A DNA stretch of 64,000 nt from Porphyra umbilicalis (GCA_002049455.2 KV919016.1:1-64000); one strand, 5' to 3'. Positions 23,240 to 34,388 are shown, numbered from the stretch's first letter. Notes: generated from the sequence alone by a model not told the origin. Program-made: numbers and translations.

Positions 23240-24745
23240 AGGTTGCCCTGTGCAAGGGCGGCGTCCTTGCACTTCGTCAGTGGGTAGTTTTCCTGTCCGT
23301 GCACCGACCGGCTGTGCGCCGCCTGCCAGGCCGCATGCCCGATCTTTCTCTCTTTCGCCCGGCCGCGCACCGCTTGCCACGCGCGGCTCACCCGCGCGCG
23401 GCGGGTGCGGGGGGCGGCCACCGCCGCTGGCGGCATTGCCGCCGCGCCTGCCGCCGACCCGGCGGTGGGCGGCCGACGTCCGCGCGCGCGACGCGCGCCC
23501 GCACGCGGCGGCTGGCGGCAGCCGCGGCCGCGGCCGCAGCGGTGGTGGCCGCGGTGGCGGCGGAGGCAGCGGCGGTCGTATCCCCTGTGGTGGCGGGGCG
23601 CGGGCGCGGCGGCGGCGGCGGCGCGGCAGCCACCACCGACCGTCGCGCGGCGGCCGCCGGGGCGGTTGGGTGCGGGAGGCGGCGCGCCCCCCTAACGGGC
23701 TGATGGCGCCCGAGCCGCCGCGCCCCGCCGCCACTGCCGCCACCGCCATCGCCGCGGCGTCCACTGGCGTGCCCATGAGGGCGGTGGCCGAAGCCACGGC
23801 TGCGTTTCCACCCCGCCGCCGTGGCGTCGGCGGTCGCGCGCGACTGCGGTGGCGGAGGCCGGCCAGCGGGAGCCGCCACGGCCGCCCGCCATGGGGCGCC
23901 GTCGGGCCGCCCACGGCGGCGCCATCGCTGGCTTTGCGCCCCCCTCCCGACGGCGTGACGCCGGGTCGGGGTTGGGGCACTCCCGACCCTGCCCCTCGCT
24001 GTCGGTGGTTGTCGCCCCGACCGGCGGGTGCGCCCCGTCGACGATGCGCGTGTGCGCGCACGGGGGAGGCCGGTGGTGGCCTCCCTGACGGCCCCCGCCG
24101 CCGCAGCGTCGGCACCCCCCCGCCCCACATGGCAGCGGCGACGGGCACGCAGTGGCCGCCCTGCCGGCCGATGGGGCGGGGACCCCCGGTCGGGCGCACC
24201 CCGAGCCGCCTCCCGCACCGAGGCGTCGCGCGTGTGCGCGCGGGCGCGGCGGAAGCGGCGCGCCGCCGCCGCCGCGCACCCGCGGCCGCGACGCCGACGG
24301 CGGCTCGGTGAGGGCACGGCGGCGCGGCGGGCGCCGGCGCCGAGCGCCACGCCGAAGAGGGGGATGCGGGGCTTTCCTCTGGCGCAAAGGACGTGGGGGC
24401 GCGTGGAGACAGGGTGGGGGAGAGATCGAAGTCCCCCGCGGTCGCCCCGCTGGTCCGCCGCCCACTCGCGCTGTCTGCGTGGCGGAGACTGCGCAAGGGC
24501 GATTGTACGGGGCTCCCGTGGTGGCCGCCCTGTGGTGTGGATGAGAAAGTGGTGAAAAAGGCAAAAAAGCTGTTTTGGTGTGGCGAGACAGTGGCGTAGG
24601 TGTAGGTGGCATTGTGTCTGAGCAGCGTTGTCCCTTGTCAGAGCACCCTCAGAAGACGCACGTGACGCTCTTGTCACTCTTTCGTGATGTGAAAGCGGTT
24701 TTGTCGTTTCGCCAGTCCAGGGTGTTTTCGCGAGCGTGCTTTCAG
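23240..24745 (+). mobile_element. GC-rich repeat family member, copy B
   Basis: A 1.5-kb block of about 80% GC that aligns along its length with copy A and, in reverse, with the copy split across 54007-58014. Internal landmarks include CCTGTCCGTGCACCGACCGG (about 23299) and GCATGCCCGATCTTTCTCTC (about 23335). It ends with CCAGGGTGTTTTCGCG, AGCG and TGCTTTCAG at 24717-24745. Its left terminal part seems displaced to about 20170-20220 by the fold-back insertion. Long Ala/Arg/Pro frames on both strands carry no domain. Confidence 0.65.
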
Positions 24746-24805
24746 TAGATGGTCTTCGATCACAGCACAACTCCAGGCCAGGGTGTTTTCGCGTACGCTC
24801 TTTCA
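24746..24805 (+). repeat. Start of another copy of the GC-rich repeat, joined head-to-tail to copy B
   Basis: Directly after the right end of copy B, the sequence TAGATGGTCTTCGATCACAG continues into ACTCCAGG and the terminal motif CCAGGGTGTTTTCGCG. The same flank is found, reversed, outside the split copy (58015-58048). This is therefore the 5' end of the family joined tail-to-head, truncated after about 60 bases. Confidence 0.6.
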
Positions 24806-25249
24806 GTTTCGCGACGATGCAGATCGAGCCTCATTTCCCTGGACTTCAGACTAGGGTGCTTTCTCACACCCACACGTCGAAAAAAAAGTCCTCTTTTCTA
24901 GTGCACGTTGCGGGGGTACTTAAAAAAACGTTTTTGGCGGTCCGTTTGGCTGTCTACGCCGTTGGAGGACGTCCCCCGGCGCTTTCTTGACCATGGGAAC
25001 ATGCGCCGGGGCTGCCCGCATCTTTCTGTGAAGTTGCTAGAGGTGGCGACGTCTTCATCGCCCGTACGGTCCGCGGAAGCAGAATCGTGGTTAAAAAGGT
25101 GCGTGAGGGCAGGTGCGGCGTTTACGGGGTCGTGGGGGCAGGTGGACGCGGCCACGAACGGCCATGATGTCGCAATTCCGCGGTAGTCGGCCAGAATCGG
25201 GCTCTGCGGGCCCTGTGGGAGACGTCGGTTTTGATTTTTCAAACAGGGG
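24806..25249. other. Inter-repeat DNA, no gene seen
   Basis: This 440-bp gap between repeat copies contains the third instance of the dispersed AGTGCACGTTGCGGG motif at 24900. No coding sequence is supported. Confidence 0.4.
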
Positions 25250-26188
25250 GTCGTGTCGGCGCTGAATGCGCTGCGGCCTGCGTGGTCGCGTCCCTTCCCG
25301 CAACACCCGCGCGCGGCGGGTGGGGGCGGCGGCCACCGCCGCTGGCGGTGTTGCCGCCGCGCCTGCCGCCGACGCGGCGGTGAGCAGTGGACGACCGTGC
25401 GCACGACGCGCGCCCGCACACGGCAGCGAGTGGCGCCCGCGGCCGCGGCGGCCGCGGCCGCGGCGGTGCCGGCGGCGGCGGCGGCGGCGGCGTGGAGCCC
25501 CTGTTATTTTCTCGCTCCACCCCGCCGCCCGCCCCCCCGTGCCATCGACGGCTTCTTCCCCCCCCCTCCCCCTCTGTGGCCCCACATACCCCCCCCTCCC
25601 CACCGCGTCGCCGCCGCGCACGTGCGCATCGCGCAGCTCGGCCTCGAGTCTGCGCTGCGGCAAGCGACGACTGCCCAGCTAGCGTCGGCCGGTGGTTGCT
25701 CGGATGGTGGCGGCCGTGCCTCGGTGGCAGCCGCCGCCCGCCACGGCGGTGGCGGCCGCTGCTGACCCTCCGATGGGTGCGGCAGGAGCCCCTCGCGGCG
25801 ATCACCTACCCCCCCTCGGACGAAGACAAAGCGCTGGTCGTCGAGGAGCGTGCGGGCGGCCGCTACCCACCAGTGGGCGGGTACCCCCCCGACGGCAGCA
25901 GCTGCCGCTCGTGCGGGCCGCGGTAGACGCCGCGGCGGCGGTGGGCGGAGCGCCCCCTACGCCAGCAAGCGGTGGTCACGTCGGCGACCGCCACCACCGC
26001 CGCCATGGCCGCCTTCCTCGTCTCCTTTTTTCTGATCTCCCGCTTGTACGTGCGCTCCCAAGCGGCGCCGGTCGTGCAGGTGACGCTCACCCGGGAGGCG
26101 GTGCTCGACTTGCCTATGTATCTTTCGTCGTGTGAAAACAGTTCTTTCGTTTTGCAAGTCCAGGGTGTTTTCGCGAACGCGCTTTCAG
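25250..26188 (+). mobile_element. GC-rich repeat family member, copy C (shortened)
   Basis: The stretch from about 25287 resembles copy B from 23367 on (CCCGCGCGCGGCGGGTG, then GGCGGCCACCGCCGCTGGCG). The right end at 26160-26188 is the family terminal motif, CCAGGGTGTTTTCGCG then AACGCGCTTTCAG. It is about 0.94 kb, so internal sequence is missing compared with copies A and B. Short T/C-rich tracts at 25540-25600 seem specific to this copy. A threefold TGAGCCTCAT repeat follows at 26188-26222. Confidence 0.55.
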
Positions 26189-26445
26189 TTGAGCCTCATC
26201 TGAGCCTCATTTGAGCCTCGAAAACAGTAGAATGGTCACTAGCCTGTGGACGCGTGGCGACCGCGCGGCGACCTCCCCGCCGCCAGCGCCGCGTCGACGC
26301 CGGCACGCGGACTCGGATCGGCGGCGGCCGCGTGCCGTCCGCGTCTCGCCCCCCCCCCCCCCCCCCGGTGCGCTCCCACGCGGCGTCGCCGTGACCCCCC
26401 CCCCCCCCCCCCCCGGCGCCCCGTCGGTCGGCCGTCCCGCCCGCC

Positions 26446-27118
26446 ATGGCACGTGGCCGTCTGCCGCCGCCGCGGCGGCCGCCGCCGGCGTTTGCGCCGC
26501 CCGCCGCCGCGGCGGCGCCGACGCGCCCGCGGCCGGCGGCGGCGGCGGCGGCCGCCCCCGCCGGTCGGCGCGCCACCCCCGCCGCGCCTGCCGCGCGGCG
26601 GGTCACCCCCGACGCGGGCGGGGGCGGCAGCGACGGCCGCCCACCCGCCGGCGGTGGACGCGGCGCCGGCGGCGGCGGCTGCAGCAGCGGCGGCGGCGGC
26701 GGCGGCCGTGGCCGCGGCGGCGCCGACGGCGGCGGGGACCCCCCCCCCCCCCCCTTTGCGCACGCGGGCGTCCTCGGCATCCCCGCCCTCGGGTGGCTCC
26801 GCTCCCACGCCCGCGACACGCCGTTTGCGCCGCTCTTCCCCCCCCCCCCGCCCTCACGCGGGTGCTCCTCACGGGCGCGTCGGTGCTCCCCCCCGCCCTG
26901 CTGCCGTCCCTCCTCGCGCCCGTCGCCGGCACCCGCCTGACGCCCAAGGAGCTGTACGACACGTTTGTCACCCCGCTGACGGCGTGGTACGCGGCGGAGG
27001 GGTACCCCTTTTGCTCCATTGCCGTCGTCGGGCTGCCGACGCCCGCCGACGGGGCGTACCGGCTCGTCGCGACGGAGCCGCGCCTCACCGCCATCCGGCT
27101 GGTGCCCCTCGACGCGGA

Positions 27119-27149
<31 letters not shown>

Positions 27150-28253
27150 GGTGCCAAGGACGCGCCCGCCGACGGCGAGCCGTCAGAGGCGGCGGGGGGC
27201 GCGGCGGCGGCGGGGGCGGCGGGGGCGGCGGGGGCAGAGGGGGCGGGGGCGCGGGACCCCCCCCCCCCATCAAGACGCGCCCGTCGCTCGTCGGCCGCGT
27301 CCTCGGCTTGCACCCCGGGGCGGTGTTTCGGTGGCGCCCCGACGCCTTCCCCCGCCTCCTCCGCATGGGCCTCTTTGAGGAGGCGCGCGTGGAAGCCGAG
27401 CCCGACGGGCCGACGGGCGTCGCCCTCGTCCTGTCTGTCGTTGAAAAGCGGAGCGGGCGCCTCGAGCCGGGCGTCGGCCTCCGCTCGGATGGCCAAGCGT
27501 TTGGCCACCTGGTCGTCTCCGAGTCCAACCTTGGGGGGCGGGGGCAGCTGCTGCGCGCTGACTGGCAGCGGCGGGTGGGGATGGCGCGCCCGGCGGGGGG
27601 GGTCGAGTTTGTCGACCCCCGCCACGGGGCGGCCGCCCCCTGGTCGTACGCGGTGCGCGCGTTTCGGGAGCCGGGGGCGGACCGCCTCGTCGGCGCCCCG
27701 TCGGTGGGGTGGGGGGGGGGGGCGGCCCCACCCCCGCCGCCGCCGCCGCCGCTGCCGGCGGCGGGCGGCGGGGCAAGGACACGACCGCGGGCCACCGCAG
27801 CGGGGGCGACGCTGGCAGTGGACGCGGCGACGACGGCGACGGCGGCGGCGGCGGCGGCGGCACCGCCGCCGACGCGGCGCCGTCGGCCGACCCCCGCCGC
27901 GCCGCCCACAGCGCCATGACGTCGGCGGCGCTGTCCACCGCCGGCGGCGGCGGCTTGGACGTCCCCCGCGCCCTCGCCGCCCTCGTCGCCGACGGCTCGG
28001 CGGCGGCGTCGCGCCCGCGGGGCGGCACCGACGCCGGGCGGGAGGGCGTCTCGGTGGCGCTCCGTGGCGCCCTCCCGGGGGCGGCGGGCGGCGGCGGGTC
28101 CCTCACCGCCGCCCTCGAACGCGTCTACCCGTTTGGGGGGGGGGTCAGCGAAACGGCGAGCGTCACCCAACCGTCGCTCGCCGTTGGGCTCGTGCGTGAC
28201 CGCCGGCGGCGGGTCGGCGGCGGCTCTGCCGCCGGCGGCGGCGGGGGCGACGA

Positions 28254-28289
<36 letters not shown>

Positions 28290-29188
28290 CGCCGCACCCG
28301 CCCCCGCCACCCCGACCGCCACCGTCGGCCACTTTGTGTCGGCCGACGCGGCGGTTGGGGTGTGCGCGGGCGCGCCGTTTTGGAAGGGCGCCCTCAAAAT
28401 CACGGCCGCGACCGTGCCGGCGGCGGCGGCGCGCCGCGCCGCCGACGCGGCGGCCGCCGCTTCCGCCGCCGCCGCCGCTGTCGACGACGGCGCCGGCGAC
28501 GGCGCCGGCGACGGCGGCGCCGCGCCGCGCCGCCCCACGCGCCCCCGCCCTCGCCCCCGCCTCTGCCGCGGCGCGGGCCCGCTGCAGGCCGTCGCGTCGC
28601 TCCGCGGCGCGACCGCGTCGGGGGGCCTCCCCCCCCACGAGCGCACCGCCGTGGGCGGCCCCGAGACGGTGCGCGGGTGGGGGTATGGGCGCCTCGGCGT
28701 CGTGCCGACGCTGCTCCTCGCGTCGGCCGAGGTGCGGCTGCCGCTGCTGGCGGCGCCGGGGGAGCGGGGGGGGGCCGGCGCCCCGCCCCCGCGCGCGGCG
28801 GGGGCGCCGGCGGCCGCCCCCAAGCCAACCGACGGGGGGTCGGGCGCGCCGGGCGCGCCGCCCGCGGCGGCGGCGGCGGCCGGCGACGCGGCGGCCGCCG
28901 CCGAGCCGCCCCCGCCGTCGGTGTGGGAGCGCGTGCCGGCGCTGACGGCCGTGGCGTTTGTCGATGCGGGGGTGACGGCGGAGGGGGCGCGGCTGAGCTC
29001 GGTCGGGCTGCCGGGGGGGGGGGGGGGGGGGGGCGCCCCCGCCCCGACTGACGACGGTCGTGCGGCGGGGGGGGGCCGTCGGCGTCGGCTTGCACGTTGC
29101 GGGCGCCGTGTCGGTGGACGTGTCGTGGCCGAGCTGCGGGGGGGGGCGCGCGGCGCTGAGCTTCCGCCTGTTGGACCAGACGTTCTAG
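26446..29188 (+). CDS. Omp85-superfamily protein, OEP80/Toc75-like (plastid outer envelope)
   Basis: The Omp85 family inserts beta-barrel proteins into, or imports proteins across, outer membranes. After an Ala/Pro/Arg-rich N-terminal region (possible transit sequence) comes a POTRA-like domain with VLLTGASVLPPALL and WYAAEGYPFCSIAVVGLP (26868-27090). A second POTRA follows, with VGRVLGLHPGAVFRW, LLRMGLFEEA and VVEKRSGRLEPGVGL (27280-27480). The barrel starts with HLVVSESNLGGRGQLLRADW, carries the family loop-6 motif GGPETVRGWGYGRLG (28650-28695) followed by LLLASAEVRLPLL, and ends SFRLLDQTF with the typical C-terminal Phe. The ATG at 26446 sits in GCCATGG. The protein passes through three reading frames, changing at G or C runs near 26840, 27260, 27715 and 29020; homopolymer length error is the simplest reading. 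OEP80 is slightly favoured over Toc75 by the VRG loop wording. The gene converges on the AAA+ gene. Confidence 0.85.
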
Positions 29189-29464
29189 GGGGGGGGGGGG
29201 CTGGCGAGGGTGGGGGGGGGTCTGCATGGATTTGTTGGTCATTGGCGGTGGCGGTGGCGGTGGCGGTGGCGTTGGGGGGGTGTGCCGCCGTGCGGTCGCG
29301 CGTGGCGGACCGTGGCGGCGGCGCGGGTGCCACGCGACCATGCGGCAGTCCCTTTCTCTAAACTCTCTTGTTCTCGTCTCTTGCTGCTGCACCGCGGTCG
29401 GCCGCTGCAGGCGGGCGGCGTCCCCCCCCCCCCCCGCCGCCGTCCACCACCCCCGTGGCGCGGG

Positions 29465-30161
29465 TCACCCCCCCGCCGCCCCCCCAAACGCGGCGACCGC
29501 CGCCGCCCAGTGGCGCTTGCGCAGCACGGGCGCCCCCCCCCCCCCGCCGCCTCCATCACCGCCCCGCGGGCGGCCTCGGCACACACGCCCCGCACGGCGG
29601 CGGCGGGCCACCCCGCCACCGCCGCCGCGGTCGCGTCCACCCACGCCTCGTCAAAGTCACTGTCGGCGTCGGCGTCGGCGGCGGCGGCGGCGTCGGCGGC
29701 GGCACCGCCGCCGCCGCCGGCACCACCGCCCGCGACGGCGTGGCCGCACGCCGACGCGGCGCCGCCGCCGCCCGTGGGCCCCGCCGCCGCGCTGTCGTCG
29801 GGGCCGTCCCCCCCCGCGCGGCCCCGCTGCCGCCGCGCGGCGCGCCGGCCCGACCGCGACGCGGCCCGCCGCCGCCGCCGCCGCCAGTCGGCGAGGGCGG
29901 CGCGGAGGAGCGCGCCGCCCCCCCCCGCCCCGAGCGGCGGCACCTCAATAACCGCCTCGAGGCGCCCCGGCCGCACGAGCGCGCGGTCGACGTCGCCGAC
30001 GGCGGCGGCCACGCCGAGCACAAACACATTGCGGGGGGGCTCCCCCGCCGGCGCCGATGCAGCCTCCCCGCCGCCCCCACCACCCCCACCCCCACCGCCG
30101 CCGCCGCCGAGGCCGTCGAGCTCCACGAGCAGCGTCGCGAGGAGGCGCTCAAAGGCGGCGG

Positions 30162-30192
<31 letters not shown>

Positions 30193-31611
30193 GACGCCCC
30201 GCGGCGGCGCGAGCGCCGCGAGCCCCTCCACGACGAGGATGACGGGCGCCGCCGCCCGCGCGGCGGCAAAGAGGGCGACGAGCGCCCGCTCCGCCCCGCC
30301 GACGAGCGGCGACAGCAGCGCGGGCGTGTCGACGAGCACCACGGGGATTGGGGGGGGGGGCGGGCCCGCTCCACCCCGCGCCTGTGTCGCGGCGGCGGCG
30401 GCGGCAAGGGCCCCCGCGCCCCGCGCGAGCGTCGACTTGCCGCAGCCGGGGGGGCCGACGAGGAGGGCGCCGCGCGGGGCGGCGGCGGCGGCGGCGGCGG
30501 CCGCCGCCGCCGCGGCAGCAGCAGACGCGGGTCCCCCCCCGCATCCGTCGGGGGGGGGTGGCGGAAAGGCGCCGCCGAGCACCGCCGCCAGCGCGCGCGC
30601 GGCCGCCCCGACGCCGACGAGGCGCGCGGCGGCGGCGGCGGCGGCGGCGGCGCCGACGGGGCGCCACGCGGCGCCCGCCGCCGCCGCCGCGGCCGACGGG
30701 GTGCGGGGTGGGAGCGCGCCCGCGCCCGCCGCGGCGCGGCGCGCCGGGGCGGCCGGCGGCAGCCCCGCGGCGGCGCGGAGCGACGCGGGCGTCGGCACCC
30801 CCGTCGGCGAGCGGCCGCCCGCGTCGGCGGCGAGGCGCGCAAAGTCCGCCGCGACCGACCCGGCCGTGACGGAAACAACCTCCCGCACCGCCGCCGACGC
30901 CGCCGCGGTCGCGGCGTCGTTGGGGGCGTCGCGGCGGCGGTCGCCGCCGCCGCCGCCGCCGCCGCCGCCGAGGGCGGCGGCCACCCACGCCGCCCGCCCC
31001 GCCGGCGGCGGCGGCCGACAGAGGAGCGGGGGTCCGAGGCGCCCGCGGCGGCAGAGGCCCGGCTCGACCCCCCCCCCCCCCCCCCCCCCTCCTCTGTGGC
31101 GGTGGCAATGACGCCGACGCCCGGGGCGAGCCCCCCCCCCCCCGCCCCCGGGGGGCCGTCGAGGAGCCCCCGCACGGCCGCCGCGCCGGCGCCGCCGCCC
31201 GCGTACGTCGAGACGCTGCGGAGGAGGAGGACCGCCACCCCGCGGGGTGACGACGCCGCGGCGGCCGCCGCCGCGTCGGCGGCGGCCGTGACGGCGGCGG
31301 CAACGCCGCGGGCGCCGCCGAGGGCGGCGGCGGCGGGGAGGGTGACGACGGGGGTGTCGGACGCCGCCGCGGCGGCGGCGGCGAGCGTCCCTTTCCCAAC
31401 GCCGGGGGGGCCGCTGAGGAGCAGACCGAGGGGGGGGGGAGGCCCCCCGGGGGGGGGGGGGGGGGGAAGGGGGGGCGGCGGAGGGGTGGGGGGGGATCCG
31501 CGCGACAAAGCGGGTGACGGCGGCGGCTACATCTTCCAGGCCGGGGGGGGGAAGAGGAGGGGAAAGTCGGATGAGGTGGGGGGGGGGGGGGGGGGGGGAC
31601 GCCGTCAACAT
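29465..31611 (-). CDS. Tandem AAA+ ATPase, divergent (PEX6/PEX1/AFG2-like)
   Basis: Type II AAA+ proteins use ATP to unfold or extract partners. Seen here are a linker (PGLEDVAAAVTRFVARI), a first domain with Walker A GPPGVGKGT, a region VAVLLLRSV where the DE of Walker B is missing, and VGVIATATEE. The first domain closes with GLCRRGRLGPPLLCRPPPP. The second domain has Walker A GPPGCGKST, LLSPLVGGAERALVALFAAA, APVILVVEGLAALAPPRG, LLVELDGL, NVFVLGVAAAVGDVDRAL and the Arg-finger stretch VRPGRLEAVIEVPPL. It ends with helices WPAAAVRGVCAEAARGAV and LRKRHWAAAV. Frame changes fall in G/C runs near 31450, 31080 and 29540; the stop at 29465-29467 assumes the last one. A degenerate first Walker B resembles PEX6. 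In the second, the Mg-binding Asp appears replaced by Val while Glu is kept. The start at 31611 is not certain. PEX1, AFG2 or NVL relatives are alternatives. Confidence 0.75.
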
Positions 31612-32831
31612 TGGGCGGGCGCCAGTGTCGGCAGCGGCGGTGGGGGGCTCACCGGGGGGGGGGGCGGGGCTTTCCCGCCGCGCTGCCGGCGCACCGCGCC
31701 CGGTCGACCGGGGGCGACGGTGGCGACGACGGCCGGCGAACCGATCCGCGCCCGTTGATCCATGAGAGTCGCGACGCCCACGGGCGTGACGTCAGAGTGC
31801 TGTGCCACGTGTGCCATGACCTCCACGTGTGTCGTCTATCGGTGTGTGTGTGCAGGTCTGCCCGTCCATCGAGTGCCTCCTCGTGGGATGGTCCCACACG
31901 CGCACGCGCGGGACCGCCGTCCCCTCCATCATGCCGCGTCCGCTCCATGATGCAGCGGACGCGGTCATAGGCACAGACGGGTGGTCGGCAAGCAGTGCAG
32001 TGTATTGTTACAAAACGGGTGTCGCCCAAGCAATCGAAAGGGCAGACGCAATCAAAAGGGCAGACGCAATCGAAAACCAACAAGAAACCAAGCAGCAGAG
32101 CAGCCACACGCGCGTGCGGCGCGCGGCGTACACCAGCGTCGAAAAAAAAAAAAAAAAAAAAAGGAGCCAAAGACAAAAAAAAAATACGCTGCCGCACGCA
32201 ACACACCATCAAAAAAAGACCCATCGCACTCACCACCAAGAAAGAGCAACGAAAAGGCGGGCCCACCGCCCCACCCCCGTGTGTCGACGCAGCGGGCCTT
32301 AGAGGTGCGTCGACGGTGCGCGTCGCGGCGCAGCGTCCCAAAAAAAGGGGCGGCAATGGCACCCGCCGCGGCGGCAGGCGCGCCGCCCATCATGGGGACG
32401 CAGAGGGGGGTGTGGCGGCACGGCCGACCGACAAAACACAATGGCGCCGAGCGCGACGGACGCAGGTGGAGACAGGGGATACCGGGGCGGCCGCCACCGA
32501 CGCGGCGGGAGCCGCCGCCCGCGGTACCGGAAGAGCAACCACAAACAAAGGGGGTGAGGAAGAAACACGGAAAGCCGCCGCCGCCGTCGCCGCTACCGAC
32601 GTGCGCGTGGAGGTGTGGCGCCTCGCCGCTCAAGCGCCGCCGCCGCCGCCGCCCCAACCCGCGCCGTCGACGGGCGCGCGCGGCTGGCAGCCCGCCACCG
32701 CCGCCCGCGCGGGCACCGGCGGTGCCGCCGCCAACACGGCGGCAGGCCCGACCACCAACCCGCCGCGCCGGGCGGGGGCGCACGCCTTCCCCCCCCCCCC
32801 CCCCCCGCGACGGGCGGTGGGTGCCCCCCCC
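31612..32831. other. Intergenic region between two reverse-strand genes
   Basis: 1.2 kb between the carrier gene (upstream on the reverse strand) and the AAA+ gene. It holds a run of 21 A at about 32141-32161 with a second A-run at 32177, a short direct repeat of GGGCAGACGCAATC at 32040-32070, and a stem of about 13 bp at 31931-31968 (CCGCGTCCGCT with AGCGGACGCGG). No gene is visible. On the coding strand the A-runs are T-runs, which could lie in the carrier's 3' UTR or the AAA+ gene's upstream region. Confidence 0.5.
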
Positions 32832-34276
32832 TCACTCCCGCCCCGCGAGCGTCGGGCGGGCGCGCTTCCACGTCAGCAGCTGCCGCTTGGCGGCTTCGTG
32901 CACGCCAAAAAACACGGCCGTAAACGGGATGAGCCACGCGACGCGGGCGGAGCCCCCACAAAAGACGCCCGCCACCCCGTCCGCCGCAATGACCTTGGTG
33001 AGCGCTTGGAGGATGCCCCGGCTTTGCTCCGCGGGTGGCAAGTGCACCTGCGTCATGAGGCGCGTCTTGGCCACGTCCAGGGGGGTGGTGAGGAAGCCCG
33101 TGCACCCCCCGGCGAGGCCCCCAATGACCCACTCTTGCTGCGCCGTCAGGCGGACGGGCGCCGCCGCGGCGGCGGCGGTGGGGCCGCGGCTGCCGCTGCC
33201 GCCGTGGCTGCCGCCGCCGCCGTCGCTGCCCGCGGTGCGGCGGGCGAGGAGCCCCCGCGCGACGCGCTTAAACTGCGCGTACAACCCAAACTCAAGCATC
33301 GAATACGGCACGTCGCGCACGCACGTGGCGGTCCAGCCCCGGTAAAAGCCGCGCACCCCCTCTTGGCGCGCCACCTCCCGCACGCCCTCCCCCACCGACG
33401 CGTACACGCCCGCCTGGAGGCGCTGCTTGAGCACCTCTGCGGGCAGCAGCACGACCGAGCACGCGACAAACGCGGCGGCGGCGCACGCAAAGTCGGCCAG
33501 GACCTTGGCGTCGGCGGGCACGCGCGGCCCGACGGCCTGCGTGAGGCCCTCATAGACGGCAAACTTGACGGCGCCCGCGGGGCCTTGGCCCGCCACGCTC
33601 ACCCCGACGCCCCGGTACAAGCCACGCACGCCCCCGCCGCCGCCGACAATGGACCGAAAGGAGGAGGCGATTGAGTGCTTGGCGCCGGCTGCCGCCGACG
33701 ACGACGACGCGCGCTGCATGTGCACCTTGATCGTGTCGAGGGGGTGCATCACCGACACGGCCGACGCGGTCGCGGCGGCGCCCGCGAGCATGTGGTCGGG
33801 GATGTGGAGGCCGTCAGAGAGGGGGCGGAGGAGCGCGCCGAGGAGGGGGTGCGGCGCCCCCCGCCCGGCACGCCCGCCCCCGTGCCGCCGCCGGCCGAGG
33901 GGGGCGCCGCCGCCGCCGTCGGCGGCGGCGGCGGGGACGGCGGCGGCGGGGACGGCGGCGGCGAGGGCGACCGGGGGGGGGGGGGGGCCGCCCCCGTGCC
34001 CGCCGCGGCGGCGGCCACCGAGAGCGGAGTGGCGGCGGCGGCGGCGGCGGCGGCGCTGCCCGCCGGCGGCCGCGCAAAAAAGCGGGACGAGGCGGCCGCC
34101 CACCGCCGCGGGCGCGTCGGCGGCGGGCGCAAGCCGACCGCGCCGGCGCGGCGGCCGACGGCGCGCGGGGGGGCATGGCGGAGGGGGGGGGGGAGGGAGG
34201 GGGGTGCCGCGGGGCGTGGTGGCAGCAGCGCCACGACGAGGCGGCAACCGCCGGCGCGCCACGGCCGAGTAGGGGG

Positions 34277-34333
<57 letters not shown>

Positions 34334-34388
34334 AGCGGCAGCGGGCGGTACGGCGGCGCGCCGACTCGCCGCCGTCGACGCGTTGCAC
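32832..34388 (-). CDS. Mitochondrial carrier family protein, S-adenosylmethionine-carrier-like
   Basis: Solute carrier of the mitochondrial/plastid inner membrane. The carrier domain starts near residue 196 (HMLAGAAATASAVS) and shows three repeats with signature motifs PLDTIK, PAEVLK and PLDVAK. Each repeat is followed by the expected second helix: GLYRGVGVSVAGQGPAGAVK, GFYRGWTATCVRDVPYSM and GVFCGGSARVAWLIPFTAVF. The stretch LPAEVLKQRLQAGVYASVGE and the segment GGCTGFLTTPLDVAKTRLM closely follow plant and animal SAM carriers (SAMC/SLC25A26), so SAM import into mitochondria or plastids is the likely role. The first 195 residues are Ala/Arg/Pro-rich and extend through a (GCC)n tract at 34274-34340. 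They may be a transit sequence or partly out of frame, so the true start is uncertain. An insert of about 25 Gly/Ser/Ala-rich residues lies between the second and third repeats. Confidence 0.88.

Noticed and set aside
30057-31758. Large forward-strand frames (up to 796 codons) across the AAA+ region
   Set aside because: They are antisense shadows of the reverse-strand AAA+ gene, whose Walker A, Arg-finger and linker motifs fix the true strand.
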